Shown: piece by piece, positions 37,069 to 44,588 of the stretch
Position numbering within the stretch: position 1 is the first letter of the stretch
How the letters are laid out: every line of letters starts with the position of its first letter
Origin: an uncultured Alphaproteobacteria bacterium
GTDB lineage: Bacteria > Pseudomonadota > Alphaproteobacteria > Rhizobiales > Ancalomicrobiaceae
Direction of reading: 5' to 3'
NCBI GenBank assembly: GCA_937892955.1
Contig: CALBKH010000011.1
Coordinates: forward strand, 52,116-116,115
DNA: 64,000 nt
The notes under the pieces: generated by a model
Seen by the model: the letters and a program-made list of their open reading frames with translations, nothing else
What the model was told of the DNA's origin: nothing
The model's database searches: none
Translations under genes and position numbers: made by a program

Positions 37069-38142
37069 TCATTTCACCGTCGCGCGCTTGGTGACGGCCG
37101 ATTGCGCAAGGCGCTTCTGGTTCACGGCCTGCACGTAGGTCTCGATCTCCTTCATGTTGCGATGGCCGGTGATCGACATGATTTCCAGGGTGCTGCATCC
37201 GGCCTCGGCGAGACGACGGCACGCGGCCTTGCGCAGGCCGTGGGGCGAGCTGTGAGGCGGCAAGCCCGCATCCTTGGCCGCTTCGATGATCCAGTTCGTG
37301 AAGGCCTTCTCCGACCGCGCCACGCCCGTGCGCGTCGCTATCAGGTTCAGGTGCTCGTGCCCGATCCCGGCGAGCAGGCGGGCGAAGTCGTCGTGGATGG
37401 GGATGTTCAGCTCGACCATCTCGCCGCTCTTCTTCGTGTGGATCACGATGAAGCCGCCTTGGATGTGCTGCCGTCCGAGGCGCACGGCGTCGCTGCGGCG
37501 TAGGCCGGTGTAGAGCAGGATCTCGAGAGCGACGCGCTGGGGGGTGCCCTCCCCCCACTTGGCGCGGAACGCCTTGATGTCGTCCTCGGTCCAGGTCCGA
37601 TAGCCCTTCGACTTGTGCTGAACAGGATCGACGTTGAGCATGGGGTTGTCGGGCCGATACTCCCACTTCACGGCGAGCTTCATGAGCATCGAAAGCCGCT
37701 TGCGGGTGTTCTTGGCCTGCGCGGTCGACCGCTTGGCGATGTCGCCGAGGATGGCGTCGATATGGATGGTCTTGATCGTGGCGACCCGCTTGTCGCCGTG
37801 CGCGAGCCGGAAGGGCTCGATGACGCTCTTGTAATTGCGCCGGGTGGCGGCTGCCTTCGACGTGAAGCCGGCGGAGCGGTAGTAGTCGGCGACCAAGGCG
37901 TTGATGGTGCCGGGCACCGTGCGGGACGCGCCGGCCCCCAAGCTGGCCACGGCGGTGGCGGGAGAAGCCTTGGCCTCGTCGCTGGCCTTCACGGCCCGAT
38001 GGTAGGCGGTCCAGAACTCTTCGCTGAACATCGGACGCGGGAGCGCCACCCGAGGCTGCCCCTCGCGATTGAAGTAGAGGCGCGGCTTCCCGTGGCGATC
38101 GACGTACTCGTGAACGTAGGGAGGCTTGCGCGGCGTCTTCAT
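37069..38142 (-). CDS. int: Tyrosine recombinase (phage integrase)
   Basis: This 357-residue integrase has an N-terminal arm-type DNA-binding part with HEYVDRHGKPRLYF and a core-binding SAM-like domain (about 75-165). The catalytic domain shows R215 (YTGLRRSD), H301-R304 (HGLRKA), H327 (GHRN) and the nucleophile Y336 (ETYVQ). It recombines attP with the tRNA-Glu 3' end, which lies 93 bp from its stop. The ATG at 38142 overlaps the upstream 64-residue gene as ATGA; a 48-residue N-terminal extension is rejected. All catalytic residues are present. Confidence 0.95.
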   Translation of the reverse strand: MKTPRKPPYVHEYVDRHGKPRLYFNREGQPRVALPRPMFSEEFWTAYHRAVKASDEAKASPATAVASLGAGASRTVPGTINALVADYYRSAGFTSKAAATRRNYKSVIEPFRLAHGDKRVATIKTIHIDAILGDIAKRSTAQAKNTRKRLSMLMKLAVKWEYRPDNPMLNVDPVQHKSKGYRTWTEDDIKAFRAKWGEGTPQRVALEILLYTGLRRSDAVRLGRQHIQGGFIVIHTKKSGEMVELNIPIHDDFARLLAGIGHEHLNLIATRTGVARSEKAFTNWIIEAAKDAGLPPHSSPHGLRKAACRRLAEAGCSTLEIMSITGHRNMKEIETYVQAVNQKRLAQSAVTKRATVK

Positions 38143-38333
38143 TGTAACACCACGTCCCACTCGTTGGGGTTGACGGTGTTCTCGCCGTTCTTGAGAAGGC
38201 ACTTCTCGGTCAAAATGCGAAACGTGCCATCGGGGTGGAACTTGGCCGCGACGGGCTTCTCCCCGAGGCTCACGAGCGCCTTCCACGCGCGCTTGAAGTC
38301 GGGGCTGCTGATGGTGGCGGGTTTACTCGGCAC
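38139..38333 (-). CDS. Small phage protein coupled to the integrase
   Basis: This 64-residue protein has a GTG start at 38333 and a strong AGGAGG 6 nt upstream. Its stop overlaps the integrase ATG. The sequence (AAKFHPDGTFRILTE, NPNEWDVVL) resembles small proteins next to integrases in rhizobial prophages. No HTH is clear, so an excisionase role is only a guess. Confidence 0.72.
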   Translation of the reverse strand: MPSKPATISSPDFKRAWKALVSLGEKPVAAKFHPDGTFRILTEKCLLKNGENTVNPNEWDVVLQ

Positions 38334-38386
38334 GATGCGCCTCCTCGAAGTGATCGACCCGCCGCCGGGGTCGACGACGGGTCAGG

Positions 38387-38418
38387 TTAAGTGTTCGCCT
38401 TTCACCATTGATTGCAGG
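38387..38418. repeat. Imperfect direct repeat, left copy
   Basis: 32 bp beginning TTAAGTGTTCG and matching 39722-39753 at 26 of 32 positions. It flanks the repressor segment on the integrase side. Confidence 0.55.
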
Positions 38419-38431
38419 CGCTCACGCGGCT

Positions 38432-38884
38432 TCAGGTTCGATGATGCGCGCCTTCGTCGGTCTCGCGCAGGTCATCGATGCAGTCGGCCGGCCAATCGAG
38501 CTTGGCGCAGAGGTCGGCGGCGAACTGGTCGGCGTCATCGGCGTCGACGACGAAGGTGTTCTTGGTGCCGAACAGGCCGACGCAGGTTTCGCCTCGGATG
38601 CCGTCCCGAAGCTCGATCCGCGCGCCGGCCGCGTCATAGTTCTTGGCGATCAGGCCTTCGAACAGGCTGGTGAAAGCGTCGGCGAAGTAGACAGGGCACT
38701 TGTCGATCAGGTCGACGAGCGCCGCCTCTTCCGTCACCGCGTCGAGCCCATCGGCGTCGATCTCGGGTTCGTCGGCGATCATGCGCGCCTTGATGTAATT
38801 GGCGAGATGATCGTCGAGGTTCAGGTCGATCTCGATCGGGTTCGCGGTCTCGTTGCCGAGCTTGATGGTGATGGTCGCTTCCAT
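38432..38884 (-). CDS. Acidic phage protein of unknown function
   Basis: This protein of about 150 residues is strongly acidic (many Asp/Glu), beginning MEATITIKLGNETANPIEIDLNLDDHLANYIKARM. The ATG at 38884 has AAGGAG 8 nt upstream and comes 2 bp after the Arc-like gene stop, so the two form an operon. No domain is recognised. The acidity could suit a DNA-mimic or anti-restriction protein, which is speculative. Confidence 0.65.
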   Translation of the reverse strand: MEATITIKLGNETANPIEIDLNLDDHLANYIKARMIADEPEIDADGLDAVTEEAALVDLIDKCPVYFADAFTSLFEGLIAKNYDAAGARIELRDGIRGETCVGLFGTKNTFVVDADDADQFAADLCAKLDWPADCIDDLRETDEGAHHRT

Positions 38885-38886
38885 GG

Positions 38887-39042
38887 TCACTTCTCCTTCT
38901 GGTCTTCCGTGGGTCGCGTCGCCGCCTCGATCAAGGCGACGACTTCGCCGTTCATGTTGCGGTGGTTGGTCTTCGCCCGTTCTTTGAGGGTGTCTTTCAA
39001 TTCCGGGGGCAACCGCACTTTCAGTTCGCTGAATGCCTTCAT
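38887..39042 (-). CDS. Arc-family ribbon-helix-helix repressor (leftward)
   Basis: This 51-residue RHH protein has the strand FSELKVRLPPELKDTLKERA and a second helix MNGEVVALIEAA, as in Arc/Mnt. RHH dimers bind paired sites with the N-terminal beta ribbon. The start at 39042 (MKAFSEL) has an AGAGGTGAGC leader immediately next to a palindromic operator (39053-39075). It probably regulates itself and the divergent RHH gene, setting lysogeny versus excision. Confidence 0.82.
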   Translation of the reverse strand: MKAFSELKVRLPPELKDTLKERAKTNHRNMNGEVVALIEAATRPTEDQKEK

Positions 39043-39052
39043 GCTCACCTCT

Positions 39053-39075
39053 ATAGGGTTATTTAATACCCCTAT
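39053..39075. promoter_or_regulatory. Palindromic operator between divergent RHH genes
   Basis: A 23-bp site with arms ATAGGG / CCCTAT and an inner TATT-T-AATA pairs at 10 of 11 positions about its centre at 39064. It lies between the two divergent Arc-like genes and over their likely promoters. Confidence 0.75.
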
Positions 39076-39131
39076 CATTGCGCCCCGACACCCCTTGCTG
39101 TCAACCCCCATCGCGGGTAATCATTCAACCC

Positions 39132-39443
39132 ATGAGTCAGAACCCGCCAGACATGAAAATCCGACTATCGGCCGAACTGCGCCGAAAGGTCGAAGACGCC
39201 GCACGTCAGAATAATAGAACGTTGAATTCTGAGATTGTCTTCCGCTTGGAGCATAGCTTCGGATCAGAACCCTCGCGCTTAAAGCGAAGACACTGGTCCA
39301 AGATCGAAGGTTCTGAGGCGAATAGATGCGCCGACGACTCTACTATTGTAGTTCTAGACGTTGACGGTGACGGATATGCTGACGCCATATTGTCAATGGA
39401 TGGGAAGCACTACTCATTCAAAGTGAAGGCTGAGAAGGAATGA
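39132..39443 (+). CDS. Arc-family ribbon-helix-helix protein with C-terminal extension (rightward)
   Basis: This 103-residue protein has the N-terminal RHH fold MKIRLSAELRRKVEDAARQNNRTLNSEIVFRLEHSF (about 8-45). A roughly 50-residue C-terminal part with VLDVDGDGYADAI resembles a calcium-binding-type DxDGDG loop. It is divergent from the smaller RHH gene across a shared palindrome. Base composition and codon use are less GC-rich than the structural operon. The start at 39132 (MSQNPPD) is preferred to 39078, which would read through the operator flank. It overlaps the next gene by 4 bp. Confidence 0.78.
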   Translation: MSQNPPDMKIRLSAELRRKVEDAARQNNRTLNSEIVFRLEHSFGSEPSRLKRRHWSKIEGSEANRCADDSTIVVLDVDGDGYADAILSMDGKHYSFKVKAEKE

Positions 39444-39739
39444 GCCGAGGGCCGGGGAAGCTGATGCTCGCCATTCGTGAAGCCGTCCTCGCCGCCGGTG
39501 GGAAGGACGTGACCAGCCGGGAGTTGGCGGCGGCGATCCATGGCGAAGGCTTCTCGGCGGGGCAGTTGCGGAGCGTTCAGAGGGCTCTACGCACTCTCCC
39601 ACCCGAATGGGGGGTCAAGGTCTTCCGGTCTGGTCACGGATTGGGGTCGGGCACCCCCGGCGCCGAGCTGAGGGCGTTCTTCTCGACGGCTACCGAGGCC
39701 GACAAGTCGGCCGCGCTTCAATTAAGTGTTCGTCGTTAA
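39440..39739 (+). CDS. Small phage protein, possible winged-helix
   Basis: This 99-residue protein (MSRGPGKLMLAIREAVLAAGGKDVTSRELAAAIHGEG...) is translated by ATGA overlap from the RHH gene. The N-terminal half predicts helix-turn-helix-like packing (VTSRELAAAI..., LRSVQRALRTL). The function is unknown; its place suggests a regulator of early genes. Confidence 0.65.
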   Translation: MSRGPGKLMLAIREAVLAAGGKDVTSRELAAAIHGEGFSAGQLRSVQRALRTLPPEWGVKVFRSGHGLGSGTPGAELRAFFSTATEADKSAALQLSVRR

Positions 39740-39753
39740 CCATCGAGTGCACG
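39722..39753. repeat. Imperfect direct repeat, right copy
   Basis: This is the second copy of the 32-bp repeat (see 38387). It overlaps the last codons of the 39440 gene, so the left copy may be the relic of a duplicated 3' end. Confidence 0.55.
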
Positions 39754-39904
39754 AATATCGGATTATCCCCGCGTCGGCACCGAGGCACCATGACGAACAC
39801 CGCAGGGTGGTCATCAGAGCCGGAACTTTCGTCGGACACGGACATTTCATCGCAGGGGACCCCGAAATTGCGGAATGGCGAAATGCATGTGTTTCCATGC
39901 GCTT

Positions 39905-39954
39905 CGTCTCGTTTGCGCCCGTTTCGTCCCGTTTGCGCCCGTTTCGCTCCGATT
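39905..39954. repeat. Five tandem 10-bp helically phased repeats
   Basis: Five 10-bp units follow the pattern [C/G]GNCCCGTTT (CGTCTCGTTT, GCGCCCGTTT, CGTCCCGTTT, GCGCCCGTTT, CGCTCCGATT), with a 20-bp higher-order period. They lie in the 360-bp non-coding stretch 39740-40099 between the switch and the cargo genes. One unit per helical turn fits a multi-site protein-binding array, such as an origin iteron or arm-type sites. Confidence 0.65.
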
Positions 39955-40099
39955 GAAACGTGTTGACTGAAACCCATTTAATTGACACCAAACACGTCTA
40001 GGAAGCGGGATCTATCCGGTGGCGACGGCTCGTTAACCAGTTCGTTGCACACTCTCAAAGCGCCGACGCTGCGTAGGATAACTCTGCGGAGATGACGCC

Positions 40100-40342
40100 A
40101 TGAGTGCCCTTGAGCAAGAAGTTAAAACCTACAACGAGAACCTCCCCGTGCTGCTTCAGCATATCGGACGTTTCGTGCTCATAAAGGGCTCGGAGATAGA
40201 GGGCTATTTCGACACATATGGTGACGCATTAAGCGCGGGTTACGCCAAGTACGAGCCGGGCGAATTCTTGGTTCGGAGGATAGCGCCCGCTGAGCAGGTT
40301 TCGTATTTTTCGAGAGGCCTGTCTTTTGCATGCCGAGCATAA
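40100..40342 (+). CDS. DUF5678-like small protein, first gene of cargo pair
   Basis: This 80-residue protein (MSALEQEVKTYNENLPVLLQHIG...FVLIKGSEIEGYFDTYGDALSAGYAKY) fits small DUF5678-type domains. GGAG lies before the ATG. It overlaps the aspartic protease gene by 13 bp and has visibly lower GC than the flanking phage genes. I recall this two-gene pairing from other genomes, but no function is known. Inhibitor, adaptor or substrate of the protease are all possible. Confidence 0.72.
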   Translation: MSALEQEVKTYNENLPVLLQHIGRFVLIKGSEIEGYFDTYGDALSAGYAKYEPGEFLVRRIAPAEQVSYFSRGLSFACRA

Positions 40343-40776
40343 CCTCTAGCTATGGACCGATGGGCTTTCTGATACAAGTAGTTGTGTCACTAAGCGTTCC
40401 ACATCGAGATGCGCTTCTGCGTTCTGGAAGAACCTTGCCCGCGCCGGTAACGGGGACTTTCCTTATTGATACTGGTGCGTCTTGTACTTGCGTTGACCCT
40501 GGTCTTGTTGCTCCGCTTGGATTGGTGCCGACAAGCGTTGCAAATATTCAAACCCCATCGACAAATGGGGGCATTCATGCGTGCAATCAGTACGACGTAA
40601 TGCTGGTGCTTGTTCCTCGCAGCCCGGCTCATCCGCCTTTCTCTATTGAAGCTCTGCCTGTTATTGAAACCCTGCTTCGTCCACAAGGAATTGACGGACT
40701 TCTCGGGAGAGACGTTCTTGATAAGTGCGTACTATTTTCCAGTGGTGAAGACAGAATTTTCACACTTTCTTACTGA
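40330..40776 (+). CDS. Retropepsin-like aspartic protease
   Basis: This 148-residue single-domain aspartic protease has the active-site triad LIDTGASCTCVDP (Asp-Thr-Gly) in its first half and the hydrophobic-hydrophobic-Gly motif DGLLGRDVL near the C-terminus. The monomer is one lobe, so a homodimer is needed for catalysis, as in retroviral proteases. There is no signal peptide or membrane helix. It is convergent with the tape-measure gene (30 bp apart), on the strand opposite to all structural genes, and of lower GC. This marks it as inserted cargo rather than a head-maturation protease, which is separately encoded in the capsid fusion. Confidence 0.8.
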   Translation: MPSITSSYGPMGFLIQVVVSLSVPHRDALLRSGRTLPAPVTGTFLIDTGASCTCVDPGLVAPLGLVPTSVANIQTPSTNGGIHACNQYDVMLVLVPRSPAHPPFSIEALPVIETLLRPQGIDGLLGRDVLDKCVLFSSGEDRIFTLSY

Positions 40777-40805
40777 CTACCAAAGTTCTGAGATCACTAA
40801 TTTTC

Positions 40806-43800
40806 TCAATTGTTCCTCGCCCCCGCGAGCTGCAACTGAGCTGCCGCCGATGCCTTCTGCTGCATGTCCGAACGTCTGAACGTGTCGGGCGGGTTGACGG
40901 CGGCGGCGATCTTGCCGGCGAGCATGTCGGCGAACTGGCGATCCTGTCGAACGTTCCCGGTGCTCGCCGCGCTCACGTTGATGTTGTTGTTCGTGGTCGA
41001 CGAGAAGGCCGACCGGGAGACGATGCCGCCGGTGGCGAACCTGGGGGCCTTGCCGGCGTTGATGGCTTCGAGCACCGGCCGATTGGCGGCGGTGGCCTTG
41101 GCGTTCACGACGAACTCCCCGTTGCTGAGCATGGCGGGGATACTGTCGGAGGTGCCGGTGCCCGGTCCCGAGACGTGCCCGCCCTCGGCGAAGCCGAACA
41201 GGCTGAACAGCCCCCCGCCGCCGCCGAGGCTTCCGAGAAGCTGCTGAACGAGGTTGCCGAGCATCCCGCCGAACTTGCCGAGGCCGGGGATCGCCGACAT
41301 GGCCTGAGACGCCACCCCGCCGATGCCCTGTCCGAGGGTGCCGAGCTGGGGGACGGTTCCCGTCGCCGTCATGTCGAGCTGCTGTAGTGGCTGCTGCAAT
41401 CCGGTGAAGGCCTGCCCCGTCTGGTTCGTCTGCTGAATGAGCTGCTGTTGCGCCTGTGCGGCCTGCTGAGCGGCCTGTGCCTGCTGCTGGGTGGTGTCGA
41501 CGGCGCTCTTGCCGTTCTGCTGCTGGTAGAGCTGCCACGCGCTGCCCCACTGCTGTTGCGACATCGGATAGGCCTTGCCGGCCTCCTGAACGGCCATGTA
41601 CTTGGCGAGCTTCGTGGCGGTGTCCTGGTTACCCATGAGGTCGGCGAGCTTGGCGTCGGGGGCCATGCCGAGCTTGCCGGCGACCGATCCCACGTACTGG
41701 TCGGAGGAGTTGCCACCCGACCACGTCGTGATCGCCTTGCGGAGATCCCAGCCCTTGGCACCGTACTTTTGCAGCAATTCGAACTGCGCCGCGGCCCCGG
41801 CTTCCGGGGTCGGGAACATGCCGATGTTGTTGCCCTGTCCGAGACCGTCCGCGAGGTTCTGTTTCCCCAGCACCCCGTACTTCTTCTGCCACGCCGCGTA
41901 CCACATGGCACCGGGATTGTTGGTGCGGATGCTCGCGGGGATGCTCTTGTCATAGGCGTTCGCCGGGATCGTGCCCTTCAACAGAGCGGCGAGCGAAGCG
42001 GCGTTCTCGGACGGCAGCGCGGCCGGCGAGAGCGGCGCGACGACGGGCTTGCCCTGGGCAGCGGCTTCGACGGTGTTGACCGGGGCCGCGCTCGTCGGCG
42101 TGGTCGGCGCACCCGGCACGCCGGGGATGGCACCCGTCACGGTGACGGTGCCGGCGTTGACGGTCGCCGAGGGCGTGGTGATGCCGGCCGGGTTGAAGTT
42201 GACACCTGCCAGCGGGTTGCCGGGGGCATAGGCCGGCTTCGTGGCGGTCGGATTGAGGAAGTTCGCCGCCTGCTGGAACATCGGGTTGTTCTTGCCGAAC
42301 GACTGTTCCCACATCTGGTCGAGCGCCATGTCGAGGAACTTCTCGCCGATCTTGCCGAGGGCGTTGGCGAAGGCCTCGGACGCGCTCTTGCCGTGCGCGA
42401 GGTCGGAGATGAAGCCCTTGAACGTGCTCTTGCCGGCTTCCTCGAGGTCCTTGGCCTTCTGGGCGGCTTCCTGCTGTGACTGGGCGAGCGCCTTGGCTTC
42501 CTGCGCGGCGCGGCTGTAGGCGTCGGCGAGGGCGCCGATCTTGGACTTGACGTCGTCGGTCATGACGACGCCTTCCTTGGTCGCCGCGTTGACCAGCTCT
42601 TGGGCGACCTTCTGACGTTCGAGGGCGGCTTCGACCTGTTCCACGCTTCCGGTGATCGATCGACGAAGGCTGATTTCGGCCTGTAGGGCGGTGATCCGCT
42701 GTTGAAGGTCGGTGTAACCCTTGGTGACTTCGAGCGGCATCGTCTTGCCGGCGGGGATCGGAGCCGAAGCCTTGCCGGCGTCGGCGGCCTTGGTCTTGGC
42801 TTCTTCGGCCTTGCGCTCCGCCGCACGCTCGTTGGCCTTGCGACGCCACGCGTCGAGGGCGGCATCGGCCTGCCCATTGATCGACGACAGGGCTTCGCCC
42901 ACGCGGTCGCGGGTCATCTGACGGAGCGCGTCGACGTAGGCTTCGCCCGCCGCCGCACCGGCCCCGGCGTAGCTGTTGGTGATCCTGCCGAGGTCGATCG
43001 AGCCGACCTTCCCCAGCTCGACACCCACCTTCGACCCGACGCTGTTCAAGGCGTCGACGGTCATGTTGACCAGCTCGACGATGCCGTTCAGGGCATTCTC
43101 GACAATCGAGATCAGCCCGTTGACGGCGGAGATGGTCGCCGAGGCGACGGCGGCGGGGAGCTTGGTGAAGGTCGCGACCAGCACGTCATAGACCATGGCG
43201 AAGCTGTTCACGACGGTGTTCGCCACCCACTTGGCGACGTTGGCGACGTCCGCCCACGACAGGCTCACGCCGGAGAGGGCGTTGCCGATGAAGTCGACGG
43301 CGACGCGGAAGGCGTTGGTGATCGTGTCGGCGGCGATCGTCGCCCCTTCCTTGATCCCATCCCACGCCGCCCCGGCGTAGTCCTGCAGGTTGGCGAGGTC
43401 GCCTTCGATCGGGTGGAGCTGGTCGCCGAAGGCCGTGACGGCATAGGCCGCGGCACCGGCGGCGGTCGCCAGCAACAGGAACGGGTTCGTCGCCACCATC
43501 GCCGCCGTGGCGACGCCGGCCCGGATCATGCCGGGCACGTAGGCACCGAGAAGCACGGCGGCGGCCGCGGCGGCGGCGTTGGTGACGGCCCCGATGTTGC
43601 CGGCGAGGCCGTCGACCACCGAACGGAAGGCGGCGGAGATGCCGTTCGCTTCCGCCGTCTTGCCGATGTAGGCGGTCAGCTCGTTGCCGAGCTTGGTGAA
43701 ACTGTCGCCGATGGTCGCAGTGGTGGCGGCGAACTGGGCTTCGACCTTGGGGCCGGCGGCGAGGATCGCCGCGAACACCTTGTCCGAGGTGAGCTTGCCT

Positions 43801-44441
43801 TGCTCGCCGAGGGCCTTCAACGCGCCGATCGGCACTCCGAAGGCGTCGGCGATGGCTTGCGCGATCGGCTGGGCATTCTCCTTGATCGCCCGCAACTCGT
43901 CGCCCTGGAGGACGCCGGAGCCGAGGGCCTGTCCGACCTGGAGCGCGCCAGACGCGGCCTCGGCGGCGGTGGCACCGGAGGCCTTGAACGACTTGGCGAG
44001 GATGCTCGTCGCGCGGGCGACGTCGCCTTCGGTCTTTGCGACGCCCGCCGAGGCGCGGGTCAAGCGGGCGTAGAGGTCGACATAGGCTTCCAGGGAGGTG
44101 CGGGCGTCGTTCGCCTCCGCCTTCAACTCGTCGAGGGATCGTGTCTGCACGCCCGTGGCGGTGGCGGCGGCCTTCACCTTGTTCCCGGCTTCCGTCCAAG
44201 CATCGGCATATCGCCGGATACCCTCGAAGGTGATCCCCGCGCCGATCGCGCCGAGGGCGCGGTTCACACCGAGGGCGGTCGAGCCCATGAGGCTTTCGAG
44301 CCGGTCGGCCGACTGGCGAGCCCGCCGTTCCACCGCACTGAACTGACTGTCGGCTGTGCGCGAGGCGCGGGCGAAGGCCTTTTCGAACTGATTGATCCGC
44401 GCCTCTAGGCTGACGATCAAGCCTTCGGTTTCGGTCGCCAT
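40806..44441 (-). CDS. Phage tail tape measure protein with internal lysozyme-like domain
   Basis: This 1211-residue protein has an N-terminal tape-measure domain (coiled-coil ERRARQSADRLESL..., AAEAASGALQVGQALGSGVLQGDELRAIKENAQPIAQAI) and hydrophobic helices at about 290-345. Gln/Ala-rich coils follow, and the C-terminus has FAEGGHVSGPGTGTSDSIPAMLSNGEFVV. Residues about 830-965 (SIRTNNPGAMWYA..., IGMFPTPEAGAAAQFELLQKY, ITTWSGGN) look like a phage virion peptidoglycan-degrading module. The length predicts a long siphovirus-like tail. It is the last gene of the structural operon, with no tail-tip genes after it. A GGAAGGG Shine-Dalgarno precedes the ATG. Confidence 0.9.
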   Translation of the reverse strand: MATETEGLIVSLEARINQFEKAFARASRTADSQFSAVERRARQSADRLESLMGSTALGVNRALGAIGAGITFEGIRRYADAWTEAGNKVKAAATATGVQTRSLDELKAEANDARTSLEAYVDLYARLTRASAGVAKTEGDVARATSILAKSFKASGATAAEAASGALQVGQALGSGVLQGDELRAIKENAQPIAQAIADAFGVPIGALKALGEQGKLTSDKVFAAILAAGPKVEAQFAATTATIGDSFTKLGNELTAYIGKTAEANGISAAFRSVVDGLAGNIGAVTNAAAAAAAVLLGAYVPGMIRAGVATAAMVATNPFLLLATAAGAAAYAVTAFGDQLHPIEGDLANLQDYAGAAWDGIKEGATIAADTITNAFRVAVDFIGNALSGVSLSWADVANVAKWVANTVVNSFAMVYDVLVATFTKLPAAVASATISAVNGLISIVENALNGIVELVNMTVDALNSVGSKVGVELGKVGSIDLGRITNSYAGAGAAAGEAYVDALRQMTRDRVGEALSSINGQADAALDAWRRKANERAAERKAEEAKTKAADAGKASAPIPAGKTMPLEVTKGYTDLQQRITALQAEISLRRSITGSVEQVEAALERQKVAQELVNAATKEGVVMTDDVKSKIGALADAYSRAAQEAKALAQSQQEAAQKAKDLEEAGKSTFKGFISDLAHGKSASEAFANALGKIGEKFLDMALDQMWEQSFGKNNPMFQQAANFLNPTATKPAYAPGNPLAGVNFNPAGITTPSATVNAGTVTVTGAIPGVPGAPTTPTSAAPVNTVEAAAQGKPVVAPLSPAALPSENAASLAALLKGTIPANAYDKSIPASIRTNNPGAMWYAAWQKKYGVLGKQNLADGLGQGNNIGMFPTPEAGAAAQFELLQKYGAKGWDLRKAITTWSGGNSSDQYVGSVAGKLGMAPDAKLADLMGNQDTATKLAKYMAVQEAGKAYPMSQQQWGSAWQLYQQQNGKSAVDTTQQQAQAAQQAAQAQQQLIQQTNQTGQAFTGLQQPLQQLDMTATGTVPQLGTLGQGIGGVASQAMSAIPGLGKFGGMLGNLVQQLLGSLGGGGGLFSLFGFAEGGHVSGPGTGTSDSIPAMLSNGEFVVNAKATAANRPVLEAINAGKAPRFATGGIVSRSAFSSTTNNNINVSAASTGNVRQDRQFADMLAGKIAAAVNPPDTFRRSDMQQKASAAAQLQLAGARNN

Positions 44442-44588
44442 GGGTTAACCCTTCCTCGTCTCTTCGATTGAGGCCGGGGGCCTCGTTGGACTACGTTCTA
44501 CTTCGGCCCATGCGGGGCCGGCGCTGCGGCGCAAACTGGCGAAGGTCAGACGCAAGTGCGCGAGGCACGGGCACTCCAATTGCACTCG

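Noticed and set aside
39905..39954. CRISPR array
   Set aside because: Units are contiguous 10-mers without spacers, and no cas gene is present.
39690..39991. Overlapping small frames on both strands across the 10-bp repeat array
   Set aside because: They are produced by the repeats, have no Shine-Dalgarno and resemble no protein.
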